Assembly: GCF_964199755.1 (NCBI RefSeq)
Contig: NC_133899.1
Span: 28,313,446-28,377,445 of the forward strand
Reading direction: 5' to 3'
DNA length: 64,000 nucleotides
Origin: Larus michahellis
Taxonomy: Eukaryota > Chordata > Aves > Charadriiformes > Laridae
In this document: one piece after another, positions 51,201 to 60,629 of the stretch
How the letters are laid out: every line of letters starts with the position of its first letter
Numbering within the stretch: position 1 is the first letter of the stretch
Made by a program: the position numbers and the translations under genes
The notes under the pieces: generated by a model
The model's input: the letters and a program-made list of their open reading frames with translations, nothing else
The model's database searches: none
Told to the model about the DNA's origin: nothing

Positions 51201-52024
51201 CATTTTCTTCTGCATTGTAGCAGATAGAGCTAGGTAATACCAAAGATGAAGAGACAACCGTATTCATTCTCGGCTTCCTGTGCTGTGACCAGAAACACCT
51301 TTCCCTTGGCCAGGCTACCTGTATCACTTCTGCAGCATCTTCAAAAAGTAAACCCTGACTATGCTACCCTGCTTGTAGTGATCTGGGCTTCTTTTTTTCA
51401 CCCAACAGATTATTTCAGACCTTGACATATCGTTCCTTTTTGCTACCTCTGACACTGTTGTAAGCGGCAACCATGCCCATTCATTTCAAACGGCCTCATT
51501 TCTCCTGCCATGCCACCCATGGTAGATGAGCACAGTCCCACCAAAATCCGAATCAACAGGAGGCAAAACCCCGAAGATTTGGGATGTCGCAGGATGGGGA
51601 CTGTTAATAGCTAACACACAAGGTTCTGCCAAGCTGCACAAGCTGTATTTACCATCAGTGTGACCTGTGCGCTCAGACCAGAGAGCAGGCTAGGGGTTTG
51701 CTGAAATCATCCAAATGACCACATCAGTAGGAATGCAGTGGAAGTTATCTGTGTAGCAAGGCTGAGTAGGAAACAACATCTGATGGGGAAACAGGAGGGA
51801 GAAAGGGCTTCTGCAGGACTGGCACTTACCTTCATAAACTGCTCCATCTCCGCCACCGTGAGGTGAGTGAAGTTCTGCAGAAAAGCCTCCTTCATCTGGG
51901 CAGCAGCCATTTTCTCCTGCTTCTCAGCAGTCCTCTCCAGCACCTGGAACACAGCAGCACCCACCAACAGGTAGACAAAGTAGCCGGCCACCAGCAAGCC
52001 CGTCTGCAGCTTGCCACTGCACAT
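44850..52024 (-). CDS. KCNK16: Two-pore-domain potassium channel, TALK-1-like (five coding exons)
   Basis: Seen: five minus-strand exons, 51830-52024, 49729-49849, 47449-47615, 45698-45866 and 44850-45205, join at GT-AG introns (phases 0,1,0,1) into 1008 nt, 335 residues plus TGA. The layout is M1, cap loop, pore 1 (TIGYG, 104-108), M2 with GIPLN, M3, pore 2 (TIGFGD, 209-214), M4 (about 231-251) and a cytoplasmic tail. Intron 2 splits the first filter glycine codon, a hallmark intron site of K2P genes. Known: TALK channels are plasma-membrane background K+ channels opened by extracellular alkalinity; mammalian TALK-1 in pancreatic beta cells hyperpolarises the cell and limits calcium entry and insulin release. 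KCNK16 is preferred over KCNK17 because of FFFAGTVV before filter 1, the MEQF stretch before the pore and QIFCVFFAL after it; parts of M4 are more KCNK17-like. K2P identity is near certain, the paralogue less so. Confidence 0.93.
45206..45697 (-). other. KCNK16 intron 4
   Basis: A 492-bp GT-AG intron, phase 1, interrupting the Gly218 codon just after the second filter. Nothing else recognised. Confidence 0.85.
45698..45866 (-). CDS. KCNK16: KCNK16 coding exon 4: M3 and filter 2
   Basis: The acceptor is TTTCTTTTTCAG (AG at 45868-45867) and the donor GTAAGG begins at 45697. The exon encodes residues 162-217 plus one base of Gly218. M3 is the hydrophobic run from FLTLLFF to about LPSVFF; then EGWSYSEG, the second pore helix YFAFITLS and the filter TIGFGDYVV. 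These residues are characteristic of the TALK/TASK-2 branch, where the second filter carries F rather than Y. The reading frame stays open into the intron for about 20 codons, but the donor and the family alignment end the exon at 45698. Confidence 0.95.
45867..47448 (-). other. KCNK16 intron 3
   Basis: A 1582-bp GT-AG intron, phase 0. It contains a short 18-bp tandem repeat (47003-47066); otherwise nothing recognised. Confidence 0.85.
47003..47066. repeat. 18-bp tandem repeat in intron 3
   Basis: The unit is ACAGCTCATCTGCTTTTT: two exact copies (47031-47066), one diverged copy (47003-47020) and a 10-base partial unit between them. On the minus strand the units are A-rich. Confidence 0.85.
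47449..47615 (-). CDS. KCNK16: KCNK16 coding exon 3: filter 1 and M2
   Basis: The acceptor is TTTTTTCATAG (AG at 47617-47616). The exon gives Gly106 (last two bases) to Lys161: GYG of the first filter, then the M2 helix with the near-invariant GIPLN motif, then a basic intracellular loop ending KGMRK. The donor is GTACTT at 47448, which matches the consensus poorly at +4 to +6 and may make this the weakest exon of the gene. Phase 0 at the 3' end joins cleanly to KKIKF of exon 4. Confidence 0.93.
47616..49728 (-). other. KCNK16 intron 2
   Basis: A 2113-bp GT-AG intron, phase 1, splitting the codon of the first filter glycine. It contains the 54-bp tandem duplication at 49565-49672, about 57 bases inside the exon 2 donor. 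The rest is unassigned. Confidence 0.85.
49565..49672. repeat. 54-bp tandem duplication, two copies
   Basis: Copy 1 is 49565-49618 and copy 2 is 49619-49672. The units align end to end without gaps and differ at three positions (about 94% identity), so the duplication is fairly recent. It lies in intron 2 of the channel gene near the exon 2 donor. Confidence 0.95.
49729..49849 (-). CDS. KCNK16: KCNK16 coding exon 2: cap and pore helix 1
   Basis: The acceptor is CCCTTACAG (AG at 49851-49850) and the donor GTAGGT begins at 49728. The exon encodes residues 66-105 plus one base of Gly106. It holds two further sequons, NLT (66-68) and NES (80-82), then the WDF-SFFFAGTVVSTI pore-helix stretch that leads into the first selectivity filter. 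There is no cysteine in this exon, so the extracellular cap as a whole has none. The filter glycine codon is completed by exon 3, an intron position shared by K2P genes. Confidence 0.93.
49850..51829 (-). other. KCNK16 intron 1
   Basis: A 1980-bp GT-AG intron, phase 0. It holds a probable old CR1 tail (about 50515-50610), a C-run at 50882-50899 and an A/T-rich run near 50693-50720. No further exon is visible. Confidence 0.85.
50515..50610 (+). mobile_element. Probable old CR1 tail in intron 1
   Basis: The phrases TTTAAGGTGAGGTTAGATGAACATCTGTC and AGAGATGGTTT, then a TGACTGGAT stretch, resemble the segment just before the 3' end of some CR1 families. The copy is diverged and short. Confidence 0.45.
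51830..52024 (-). CDS. KCNK16: KCNK16 coding exon 1: start, M1 and cap
   Basis: This exon encodes residues 1-65, from ATG at 52024 to AAG followed by the donor GTAAGT at 51829. The frame is open upstream to 52258, but this ATG was chosen because it has G at -3 and sits 8 residues before M1, as family members have a short cytoplasmic N-terminus; the upstream residues resemble nothing in the family. M1 (about 9-30, GYFVYLLVGAAVFQVLE) runs into the charged helix of the extracellular cap. NFT at 51-53 is an N-glycosylation sequon at the position of the family's NYT/NFT. The next residue is His54 (CAC), where mammalian TALK proteins, as I recall them, have the cap cysteine. MEQFMK closes the exon in phase 0. 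Confidence 0.9.
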
Positions 52025-52774
52025 GGCCTTTGGTGGGACACAGCAAGGGACAGGGAGTGAAAGGTGGCGACTGGTAAACCCCTCGCACTCCTGGGAAGCC
52101 TTCCCCAGGCAGGAAGAGCCCTCCCAGCTCCAGTTTCCTCTGGGATCCTGCGCTGACAGGGGCAGCGAGCTGTCAAATACATTAATGGGGAAGTTGGGAA
52201 AAAAAAAAACAAACAAACCCAACCCCCACAAAAAAACTTTCCACTCTCTGGGCTGCATGCTGTTTAGAGATTTCCTCTTGTCTGTGAAACTCTGCCTTGC
52301 TCAGTTCTCAGGAAAAGTGGGTCAGGATGTGAGGAGCTGGCAGGTGGCCATCTCCTGACCAAGAGGCTCTGGGGACAGGTGAGGATAGCCTGCAAAGAGC
52401 CCACAGGGGAGCTTGCTTGGAAAAACATTATTTCCCTCCTCTGCCTCCTGCTAACTCCAAGAACCGGACTCCGGGGCAACCCCCCGATAACCCCAGAAAC
52501 CCCTTCTTGCACGATGTTCAGGGGTAGCTTCAGGGAAATTCAGCTGGGATGTTCTCCTGTCCACTTGCTGTGCAGGGCAGGGTCATGCAGCCTTGCCACA
52601 ACAGCTCACAGGAAAAACTTGGACATAGAGAAAAACCGGTTGCAGGCTGTGTATGTTCCAGGCCTGGACAGATTCTTCTGCCAACATTTCCTATCCAGTG
52701 TATTCAAGAGAGGACATTACAGTGTCAACGTATGCACAATTACATGGATAAAAAAAAACGTTATGCCATCATAT
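52025..52774 (-). other. 5' flank of KCNK16
   Basis: This stretch must hold the 5' UTR and perhaps the proximal promoter of the channel gene. The first about 235 bases upstream of the ATG are open in frame on the minus strand but show no family similarity. An A-rich run with CAAA units lies at 52200-52239. I see no TATA box or CpG-dense block, and a CR1 begins at 52775. Confidence 0.4.
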
Positions 52775-53980
52775 TCATAGAGCCAAAGAATCATGGAATC
52801 GTTTAGGTTGGAAGAGATCTTTAAGATCATTGAGGCCAACCATTAAAACAACACTGTCAACTCCACCACTAAACCTTGTCCCTAAGTGCCACGTCTACAT
52901 GTATTTAATACCTCCAGGGTTGGTGACTCAACTAGTTCCCTGAGCAGCCAGTTCCCATGCCTGAAAACCCTTTTGGTGAAGAAATTTTTCCTAAGATCCA
53001 ATCTAAACCTCTCCTGCCACAACCGGAGGCCACTTACTCTCTTTCTATTGCTTGTTAATTGGGAGAAAAGGCTGACAACCACCTTGCCACAGCCTCCTTT
53101 CAGGTAGTTGTAGAGAGCGATAAGATCTCCCCTCACCCTCCTTTTCTCCAGGCTAAACAACCCCAGTTCCCTCAGGCACTCCTCATAAGACTTGCTTTCC
53201 AGACCCCTCATCAGCTTCGTCGCCCTTCATTGGACACGCCCCATTATCTCAATGTCTGTCTTATAGTGAGAGGCCCAAAACTGAACACACTATTTAAGGT
53301 GGTGTCTCACCAGTGTCGAGTACAGGGGGATGATCGCTTCCCTAGTCCTGCTGGCCACACTATTTCAGATACAAGCCAGGATGCTATTGGCCTTCTTGGC
53401 CACCTGGGTATGCTGCTGGCCATTGGCCAACGCTCCCAGGTCCTTTCCGCCGAACAGCTTTCCAGCCACTCTTCCCCAAGCCTGTAGCATTGCATGGGGT
53501 TGTTGTGACCCAAGCGCAGGACCCGGCACTTGACCTCATTGAATCTCATACCATTGGCCTCGGCCCATCGATCCAGCCTGTCCAGATCCCTCTGCAGAGC
53601 CTTTCTACCCTCAAGCAGATCAACACTCCTGCCCATCTTGGTGTTGCCTACAAACTTACTGGTGTGCACTTGATCCCCTCGTCTAGATCATTGACAAAGA
53701 TATGAAACAGAACCGGCTCTAATACTGAGCCCTGGGGAACACCACTTGTGGACAGCAGCCAACTGGATTTAACACCATTCACCACCACTCTTTGGGCCCA
53801 GCCATTCAGCCAGTTTTCTACCCAGCAAAGAGTGCACCTGTCCAAGCCATGAGCAGACAATTTCTCCAGGACAATGCTGTAGGAAATGGTGTCAAAGGCA
53901 GATAACATCCACAGTCTTTCCCTCATCCACTAAGCAGGTCACCTTGTCTTAGGATGAGATCATGTTAGTCAAACAGGTTA
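52775..53980 (-). mobile_element. CR1 LINE, 1.2 kb, part of reverse transcriptase and 3' end
   Basis: The plus strand opens with TCATAGAGCCAAAGAATCATGG, the CR1 3' end in minus orientation, then runs co-linearly through the ORF2 C-terminus. Minus frames at 52882-53211, 53307-53669 and 53648-53926 encode successive ORF2 parts; the last carries the reverse-transcriptase motif GVPQGSVL and ends near the AFDT motif. Frame breaks between them show decay. A small internal deletion near 53903 removes the stretch before AACATCCACAG. The 5' part is missing. Confidence 0.93.
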
Positions 53981-54669
53981 TTAACATACAGTGATATGGC
54001 CAATTATTTCTTCATGAAAAGCTAAGTCTCTCTTACATGATATTCCCTGGAACATAGGAAGTCATGGACATCTCATTGTTCTTAAACCAGGGACCCCAGG
54101 CTGCCTGAAGGACCTTGATATAAGGATTTCTATGAGGAGCCTTGAGGCAGGTGAACAGTACAGAGAAGGACTATTAGAGTTCATTTGAGATCTCGTAGGT
54201 TGGTGGAAAGATGAAGGCACAGCTGCGCACTCACCACATAGGAGATATATCAATACCTCATAGAAACCACAACTTAACTAAGAAGTCCTGACAAATGCCA
54301 TGATGAAGGAGGGTGTAGTCATACTCCAAGCCAGAACCAATGCATATGTGCTTTTGAGTGGGTCTATCGGTACGTTTGTGCTTGGGGAGGATGAGTCATC
54401 AAAGTCTTGGAAAGGCACAGAGATTTTCAGCCACTGAGTGGAGTCCTCTCCTAAGGGAGCCAAGAGTTTCATGGGAAACACTCCAGGGAATGATTAGGGA
54501 ACAATCCAGGCAGACTCAGAATCAGAATCATTAGTGATTCTTTGCAAACATTCTTCTGTACTCATCATCTGGTCATGTCAGAAAAAAATAGATCCTAGGA
54601 ATGCATTAAGACATGAAGAACCTTGGGGTCATTCACTGTTACTGCCACTGAGAGACAAATAGGCAGACA
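53981..54669. other. Unassigned spacer between two CR1 copies
   Basis: No gene or repeat family recognised. Confidence 0.4.
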
Positions 54670-55006
54670 AAGGAGGCTGTGGCGAGGTGGGTCTTTTCTC
54701 CCTATTAACAAGCAGTAGAAAGAGAGGAAGTGGTCTCAGGTGATGGTAGGAGAGGTTTAGATTGGATATTCATAAATCAGATTGGTTTTAGATTGGAAAT
54801 TCACCAAATTTATTCACAAAAAGGGTTTTCAGGCATGGGAACTGGCTGCTCAGGGAACTAGTTGAGTCACCATCCCTGGAGGTATTTAAAAGATATGTAA
54901 ACGTGGTGTGTAGGGACTTGGTTTAATGGTAACTTGCCAGTGTTCTGTTAATGGTTGGACTCAATGATCTTAAAGATCTTTTCCAACCTAAATGATTCTA
55001 TGATTT
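54670..55006 (+). mobile_element. CR1 LINE, 3' end fragment
   Basis: From about AGGCTGTGGCGAGGTGGG through GGTTTAGATTGGATATT, ACTGGCTGCTCAGGGA and CACCATCCCTGGAGGT to the terminal TTTTCCAACCTAAATGATTCTATGATT. It is in plus orientation, opposite to the copy at 52775-53980. A duplicated TTAGATTGGA stretch near 54760-54800 marks a small local rearrangement. Confidence 0.9.
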
Positions 55007-58000
55007 ACCTACAGTAATGTTGCCTCTAATGATTTCAGAAGGATGGTTCTCATGGATTTGGAAGTCACTTATATAAGTGTCAGAGCTTGTTCCCATCAGC
55101 TTCAATGAGAATTTGGCTGCCATTGAGAAGAATTTGCAGGGTAGGAGAGCAAAGTCCTTGAATGAAGATATTGACTTGGAACAGATACCAGGCAGATCTG
55201 AGCTTGGCTGTACCATAGACATTCTTAGCACTCAGATTAACTTGCTTGGCCTTAGATTTTCCTTTGGTTTGTGCACATTTGCTTTGTTATTTCAGTAGAT
55301 GCCCTACTTTAATCATGACAAAACGGTAAAGCAAATCAGCCTTTGAAGAAGCATTTAAAATGTGCCACTTACTCTGGTCTTCAAGCCTTTCTGTTTTTAT
55401 TGACTTTGACAATACAAGAAAAGGCAGAGACTCTGTGATTAGCTTCACAGAACTAGTGTAAACAAGAGGTGGCAGATGGCTTCACTCTGTCAAGTGCAGG
55501 TTGTCCTTTCACACATAAACCTGTTTAACCTCAGAGGAAAAGAGGAAAACTATGAATGAAGGTAAATAGCTTTGCAAATCCTTAAAAGTTTAAAGATTTT
55601 CTTTAAACTTACTGGAAAAAGCTTTGTAGAAACAGGATGTGTCGTGTTTCCTTTCACTTCTTTTGAAGCTACAGGGTGCGGAAGGTGTGTTTCTTCCTCA
55701 GTTTTAAACTATTTCTATACAAATAATGGCACCTATGGCTTCACCCTTTTGTGTCTCTCAGACTCCCAGCCCTATGAGACAAGAGAAATCCCTATATATA
55801 TTCAAAAGCAGCATTTCCTTAATGCACAGCAGACAGGAATATATTACAGATGGATACTTTCCTCAATACATCTGAGGGGAAAGTGCATGGAAAAACCACG
55901 AAACTCAGGGAAGATGGTGAGAATTTTGGTATTGACTTCAGTTGCAGCGGTTTGATTAGGGTAGTTAAGGTGCCAGGAAACCTCATGCTGTCTCCTCTGA
56001 AGTGTATATATACTAAGCTGGGTTTCCCTCTAGCCCCATCTCCAAGATAGCAGGTTTGATATTTGTTCATCCATTTCCAGAAGCCCTTGACTGCAAGGAA
56101 GCATTCAGAAGATTGGTGACCTTTTGTTTTCCTCTAGCTCTGGAATATGGAATACACATCATCTTTAATTAGTCTGTTTCTTCATACCTGCCTGCGAATC
56201 TTTAATAACCACTACAGATTGTTCTGACATGAGAGGAGCGTCCCATCACACAGCATCTTGTTCATACTTGGGTTGACACTTGCAGAGGGAAAAAGGGAGA
56301 GAAAATACAGTGTCTTCACTACTGGGATCTTCACAAATAGGTTGCTTTGGGGAAGAAAGGAAGGCAGAACCCATATTCACTCAGTGAAGTGCTACACTTG
56401 AAACCATTCCTCATAAAGGTCCTCATAAAGCCATTCCTCATAATTCCTGTTAGCCATGACTGTGCTCCTCTCCTTATTTTGCCTAAATTAAGAGCTGCAA
56501 AACATGTTCTTGGTGGAGGCTGCTGGAGCTGTTCCACCTGTTGTAGCTATTGAGTGAGAGTCACTGAGAGAAGGGGGATCTGGGCTGAGCCAAAGCACAG
56601 TCATTGACTCCTTCCCACCCTAGAGGTCTGGACACTAGGCGAGCCTGACACCACTCACCCCAGTCATGAAAACCAAGCACTTCCTAAGTGCTGGGAGCTG
56701 CTGTAGGTACAACATCCTCACCCAAGGGTTGATGCTGACACCTCACACCTGCTTCATAACCAGAATGATAACCTGTCTAGAGAGCTGGGATGGTCTATCT
56801 GACAAATCAGCCACCATTATCCTGTGGACCGGGAAATCATGAATACATCCTGCCTGGACGCAAGTTAATACAACCCAACTAGATGCTAGTTAATCAAAAT
56901 AAATCACTGGTGAGGGCAGCTCTTCTCTCATGTTCCCCAAGATCTTGGACCACCTGGACTGACAGACCTATTCAATGCCCCTTGTTCCTCAAAAAGGAGC
57001 AGAACAGATTGTAAGGCCTCCTCACTGTAATTTTCAGTTGTGGGAAACAAACAGATCCAGCTATCAAGCAGTAACACTTCTTCACAACTCATGAATTGAC
57101 AGGAAGACTTCTGTTGGCCCAATTCAACCTTCGCTTGGGACTTCCCCACTGCCACCTAATCTGTAGCTTGCAGTTACATCAACAAAAGGATCTATTAGGG
57201 TACAGGATGCTGTGGGTGGGAGTGTAGTTTTCTGGCAGGGACTTGCAGCAGAACCTAGGTATCATAGCACTACAGACACTTGTGCCAGGGTGCAGTGAGG
57301 GTCAGCAGCTCCCTCAGGGACGGCGAGTCAGGAGCTGAGTGTGCTAACACCTAGGTATGTCCCGCTGCCCCCATCCAGGGAGCAGGGCTGGCCTGGAGAC
57401 GCTCGACAGGTTCAATCACTCCTGCAGATCATCAAGCAGGTTCACAGCAATGAGGCAGGATGAGTTCAAGACAGGAAGTCCATCTGCAGCCCAGAGTCAT
57501 GGCCAGGCATGGCCAGGCAGGGCTGTGGGGACAGGGCCAGGCTGAAAACAGGCTGGGATATTGGCCCACTGGTGGGCCTGGCTTGATGGAGCCCATGGCC
57601 AGGACAGTCAAGGCCAGGGCAAGTTGGAAACTGACAGCCTGCGGTGTTGCTGGGACAGGGACTGACTGCCCTGGTTTAGGCTAGAGGGGGATTCTGGGCC
57701 ATGGACAGGTTGGAAGGAAGCCCTGGGAGGGTGGTCAGGGCCCTGGCAATGATGGAAGCAGCATGTCTGGTAAGGCAGTTAATGCTTTTTGTTCCTAAGC
57801 TAGGAGAGACCCATGACGCAGTTATGGGACACGGAAAGAGAAGTGATGCAGATTTCTCGCACGTGCATTATTTACCCCGTCCATTGCAGGGAAACCCATG
57901 TAGTGAGATCCGGTGGTAATGGAGGGCAGGGAGCATTTCCTGCCTGTGACACGATGTGCTGGGACAGGGTTTTCTTATGCCAAATACTGCTCTTGCTCCT

Positions 58001-58942
58001 CCCCAATCCCATCATAACTACAGTTCAGCCATTTCCTTTTTCTACATGTGGCGTTAACTATCTTGCTGCATCCTTATGCGTTCTGTGTCCTTAAGCAGAT
58101 TATAGCCTGAAATTAATTCCAGCTTAATGGAAAGTGCTATCAGTTGCCATGGAAATGCCTTACCATATGTTTGTGGTTCTACTTCCTGTTGTGCTTAGGG
58201 TTAAAATCATTACATGACCATCATTTTTACACTTTCTTACAGTTCTATAAATATCTGTTACTCATAACTGTGGTCAGAACATTCGGTCTTCTAACACCAG
58301 TCATTTTGGTTTTTATGCTGTGATCGTATGCCAGGCTATCAGACACTTATGCTAAAGCTTCCTTCAACAGAGATCCTCAGACATCCTGGTTTGTTATTTA
58401 AGATCTGCAAAGCCAGATTCCTGTGGATAACTATCAACTGTCAAGGAAATGGGCTAATTTCCACGAGTGAAGAAAATGCTGAAGCTAGTCACTTGCCTTT
58501 GCTAGTTGGCTGATACTGAGATAAGAGCTCTAGTATGCAGAAGGTAAGGGCTGTTGTGCCAGGTGGCCCAGCATGGAAAACTGCCCAAGTGCTGGGTAAC
58601 TCCTGGCCACAGTGTTGGCAACTGTAAACGGCACCTCCTTTGGCTCAGCGATACAGCTCCCACCATTAGTGGCTCATTTGGGGATCTGTGTTGGCTCATT
58701 CTTTCTTCGTCATATACATTAGGGATTCAAGTAACACAGTTTTGTACAAGCTCATCATCAAAGAAAAGACTCTCCTCACCATCAGCAGTGCCCCCTCCAA
58801 CAATCTTTGGACAATCCTTTCATTACTGGTAGCTCCACCTAAAGGCCTCCAGAGCAATGAAAACACTATAAAGTCTTTCAACAGCACAATAAGGTCACCA
58901 AGGCCATATATTTGATCCTCATTGTCACAAGCAGAGCAACAC
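55007..58942. other. Mostly unassigned upstream stretch
   Basis: No exon recognised. The part at about 57290-57770 is GC-rich with recurring GGCCAGG and CAGGGCTG words, a degenerate repeat I cannot name. A near-consensus RFX-type X-box (GTTGCCATGGAAA) is at 58143-58155. Confidence 0.4.
57480..57665. repeat. GC-rich degenerate repeat
   Basis: GGCCAGGCA, GGGCCAGGCT, GGCCAGGACAGT and GGCCAGGGCA recur with irregular spacing. There is no clean unit and no family recognised. Confidence 0.45.
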
Positions 58943-59161
58943 ATGTGAGAGACCTCTAGAGGTCTTCACGCTACACCCTACTCAAAGCAGGGCTAACACC
59001 AAGGTTAGCACATGTCACTCAGGGTCTTGTCCTACTAAACATTTAATGTTGCCAAAGAAGGAGATTCCCCACCCTCTCCAGCTGTCTCTTCCAGGGCTTA
59101 TCTGCTCTCATGGCATACTTCCCTTGCTGCAATGTGTGACCATTGCCTTACATTCTGTCAC
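58943..59161 (-). mobile_element. Old CR1 fragment, left part of a split copy
   Basis: GAGACCTCTAGAGGTC, ACCCTACTCAAAGCAGGGC, GGAGATTCCCCACCCTC and CCCTTGCTGCAATGTGTGACC follow the order of a minus-strand CR1 near its 3' end. The copy stops at 59161, and its expected continuation (CACCTCTGAGA...GGCAGGCTC) is found at 63870. The last 134 bases recur at 63732-63865 with one mismatch. Confidence 0.75.
59028..59161 (+). repeat. 134-bp direct repeat, left copy
   Basis: Compared base by base with 63732-63865: 133 of 134 bases match (AAAC against GAAC near the start). The copies lie 4704 bp apart and bracket a foreign 4.57-kb block. The sequence itself is CR1-derived. Confidence 0.95.
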
Positions 59162-59400
59162 TTTTGGGGCTTTTGGAAGCCGGCAAAAGCCCTCGGCCTG
59201 TGCTGAGGGCGGTCAGCTGGTGGGCGGCTGCTGAGGGAGCCTGGGGCGGAGCCAGCACCTCCCCCGGTCAATCAAGACACCAGGTTATAGGAAGCCTCCG
59301 GAAGGGCAGGGACTAGGCCTTGCCCACAGAGCGAGCAACCAGTGCTCACCCCAACTGACCGTCGAGTCACAAGGTGTCACTTGCGTGTAGAGATCCAGCC

Positions 59401-59556
59401 ATGGTTGCTATCCAGTCGAAGGCTGCTGTTAAAAAAAACATGGGCGCCCAGACAGAGGCCCCGCGCAAACATATGGGCGTCCAGGCCTCTGCTGCAGAGA
59501 GTGCCGGAGCCTGGCACTTGCCATGGAGGGCAGCGGAGACAACACCTGTGTCAGAT
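59401..59556 (+). pseudogene. CR1 ORF1, N-terminal remnant
   Basis: The frame from ATG at 59401 gives [19 protein letters not shown] and onward, the start of an avian CR1 ORF1 product (an RNA-binding chaperone-like protein in LINE retrotransposition). A frame change lies before CVRCE, which is read in the next frame, and the remainder is deleted. Confidence 0.7.
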
Positions 59557-60239
59557 GTGAACCCCGGGTCCTGCACTTGGGCCACAACAACCCCATGCAT
59601 CGCTACAGGCTTGGGGAAGTGTGGCTGGAGAGCTGCCTGGCAGAAAAGGACCTGGGGGTTCTAATGGACAAGCGGCTGAACATGAGCCAGCAGTGTGCCC
59701 AGGTGGCCAAGAAAGCCAATGGCATCCTGACTTGTATTAGAGATAGTGTGACCAGCAGAAGTAGGGAGGTGACTGTCCCCCCGTACTCAGCACTGGTGAG
59801 GCCACACCTTGAGTATTGTGTCCAGTTCTGGGCATCTCAATATGAGAGAGATATCGAGGTGCCGGAGCGCGTGCAGAGGAGGGCAACGAAGCTGGTGAAG
59901 GGCCTGGAGAATAAACCTTATGAGGAGCGATTGAAGCAGCTGGGACAGTTTAATTTCAGGAAGAGGAGGCTGAGGCGAGACCTCATCACTCTCTACAACT
60001 ACTTGAAAGGCCGTTGTAGAGAGGCTGGTGCTGGTCTGTTCTCACATGTAATTAGCGATAGAACAAGAGGGAAGGGGTTCAAGCTGCAGCAGGGTAGGTT
60101 TAGGCTGGACATTAGGAAAAAATTCTTTACAGAAAGAGTGGTTAGACACTGGAATAGGCTGCCCAGGGAGGTGGTGGAGTCACCATCCCTGAATGTGGTT
60201 AAGACTCGTTTAGATGTGGTGTTAAGGGATATGGTGTAA
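59556..60239 (+). pseudogene. CR1 ORF2, C-terminal part
   Basis: An uninterrupted frame of about 228 codons covers the region after the reverse-transcriptase core: [46 protein letters not shown] and [14 protein letters not shown], ending in TAA at 60239. It has no catalytic motif of its own. The open state suggests a relatively young copy. Confidence 0.85.
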
Positions 60240-60325
60240 GGGAGAACTTTGTAGAGTGGAGCTGATGGTTGGACTCAGTGATCCCAAGGGTCTTTTCCAA
60301 CCTAAATGATTCTGTGATTCTATAT

Positions 60326-60629
60326 AAGGTCACACTGCGGGGAGTGGTAGCAATACAAGGGGATGTGCCAGTGAGCCCACTGGGCAGAAACTCACCCCCA
60401 TGGGCTGTTAACACAGCTAGAAGCCAGTCCACCTGGGATATGCACAATATGCTCAGACACTGAAGAAGGGAGGCTGCTTTTCCTCAGGAGCTCACAAGGA
60501 GAGACCAGAGAGAGCTGAGTCAACTCCTTGAGTGCAAGGGAGGTGATTCAACATATTTGGAGGACTGGGACCTCACGGCAGTACCTGTGAACCTCACCCC
60601 AGACAGTGTGATGCAATCACCCAGTGACA
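60326..60629. other. Unassigned sequence between opposed CR1 copies
   Basis: The minus strand is largely open (for example 60199-60447) but matches no family I know. It may be diverged CR1 or older host sequence. Confidence 0.35.

Larger units (their letters stand above)
59162..60325 (+). mobile_element. CR1 LINE with internal deletion: 5' leader, ORF1 start, ORF2 end
   Basis: The left part is GC-rich and matches a CR1 5' leader (GGGGCGGAGCCAGCACCTCCCC, ACCGTCGAGTCACAAGGTG), then ATG at 59401 begins an ORF1 reading [13 protein letters not shown]. After the ORF1 motif CVRCE (about 59550), the sequence jumps to the late ORF2 segment [10 protein letters not shown]. From there the plus frame 59523-60239 stays open to the natural ORF2 stop, through [16 protein letters not shown] and [11 protein letters not shown], and the 3' end is TTCCAACCTAAATGATTCTGTGATTCT. 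The joint removes the rest of ORF1 and most of ORF2, endonuclease and reverse-transcriptase core included, so it cannot mobilise itself. Confidence 0.88.

Noticed and set aside
52025..52258. In-frame N-terminal extension of KCNK16 exon 1
   Set aside because: The extra residues, including a hydrophobic stretch from T- and G-rich low-complexity sequence, have no counterpart in the family; the internal ATG at 52024 fits M1 spacing better.
58696..58944. 82-codon minus frame considered as the missing ITPRIP-like C-terminus
   Set aside because: The residues do not match family motifs, and the right end overlaps the old CR1.
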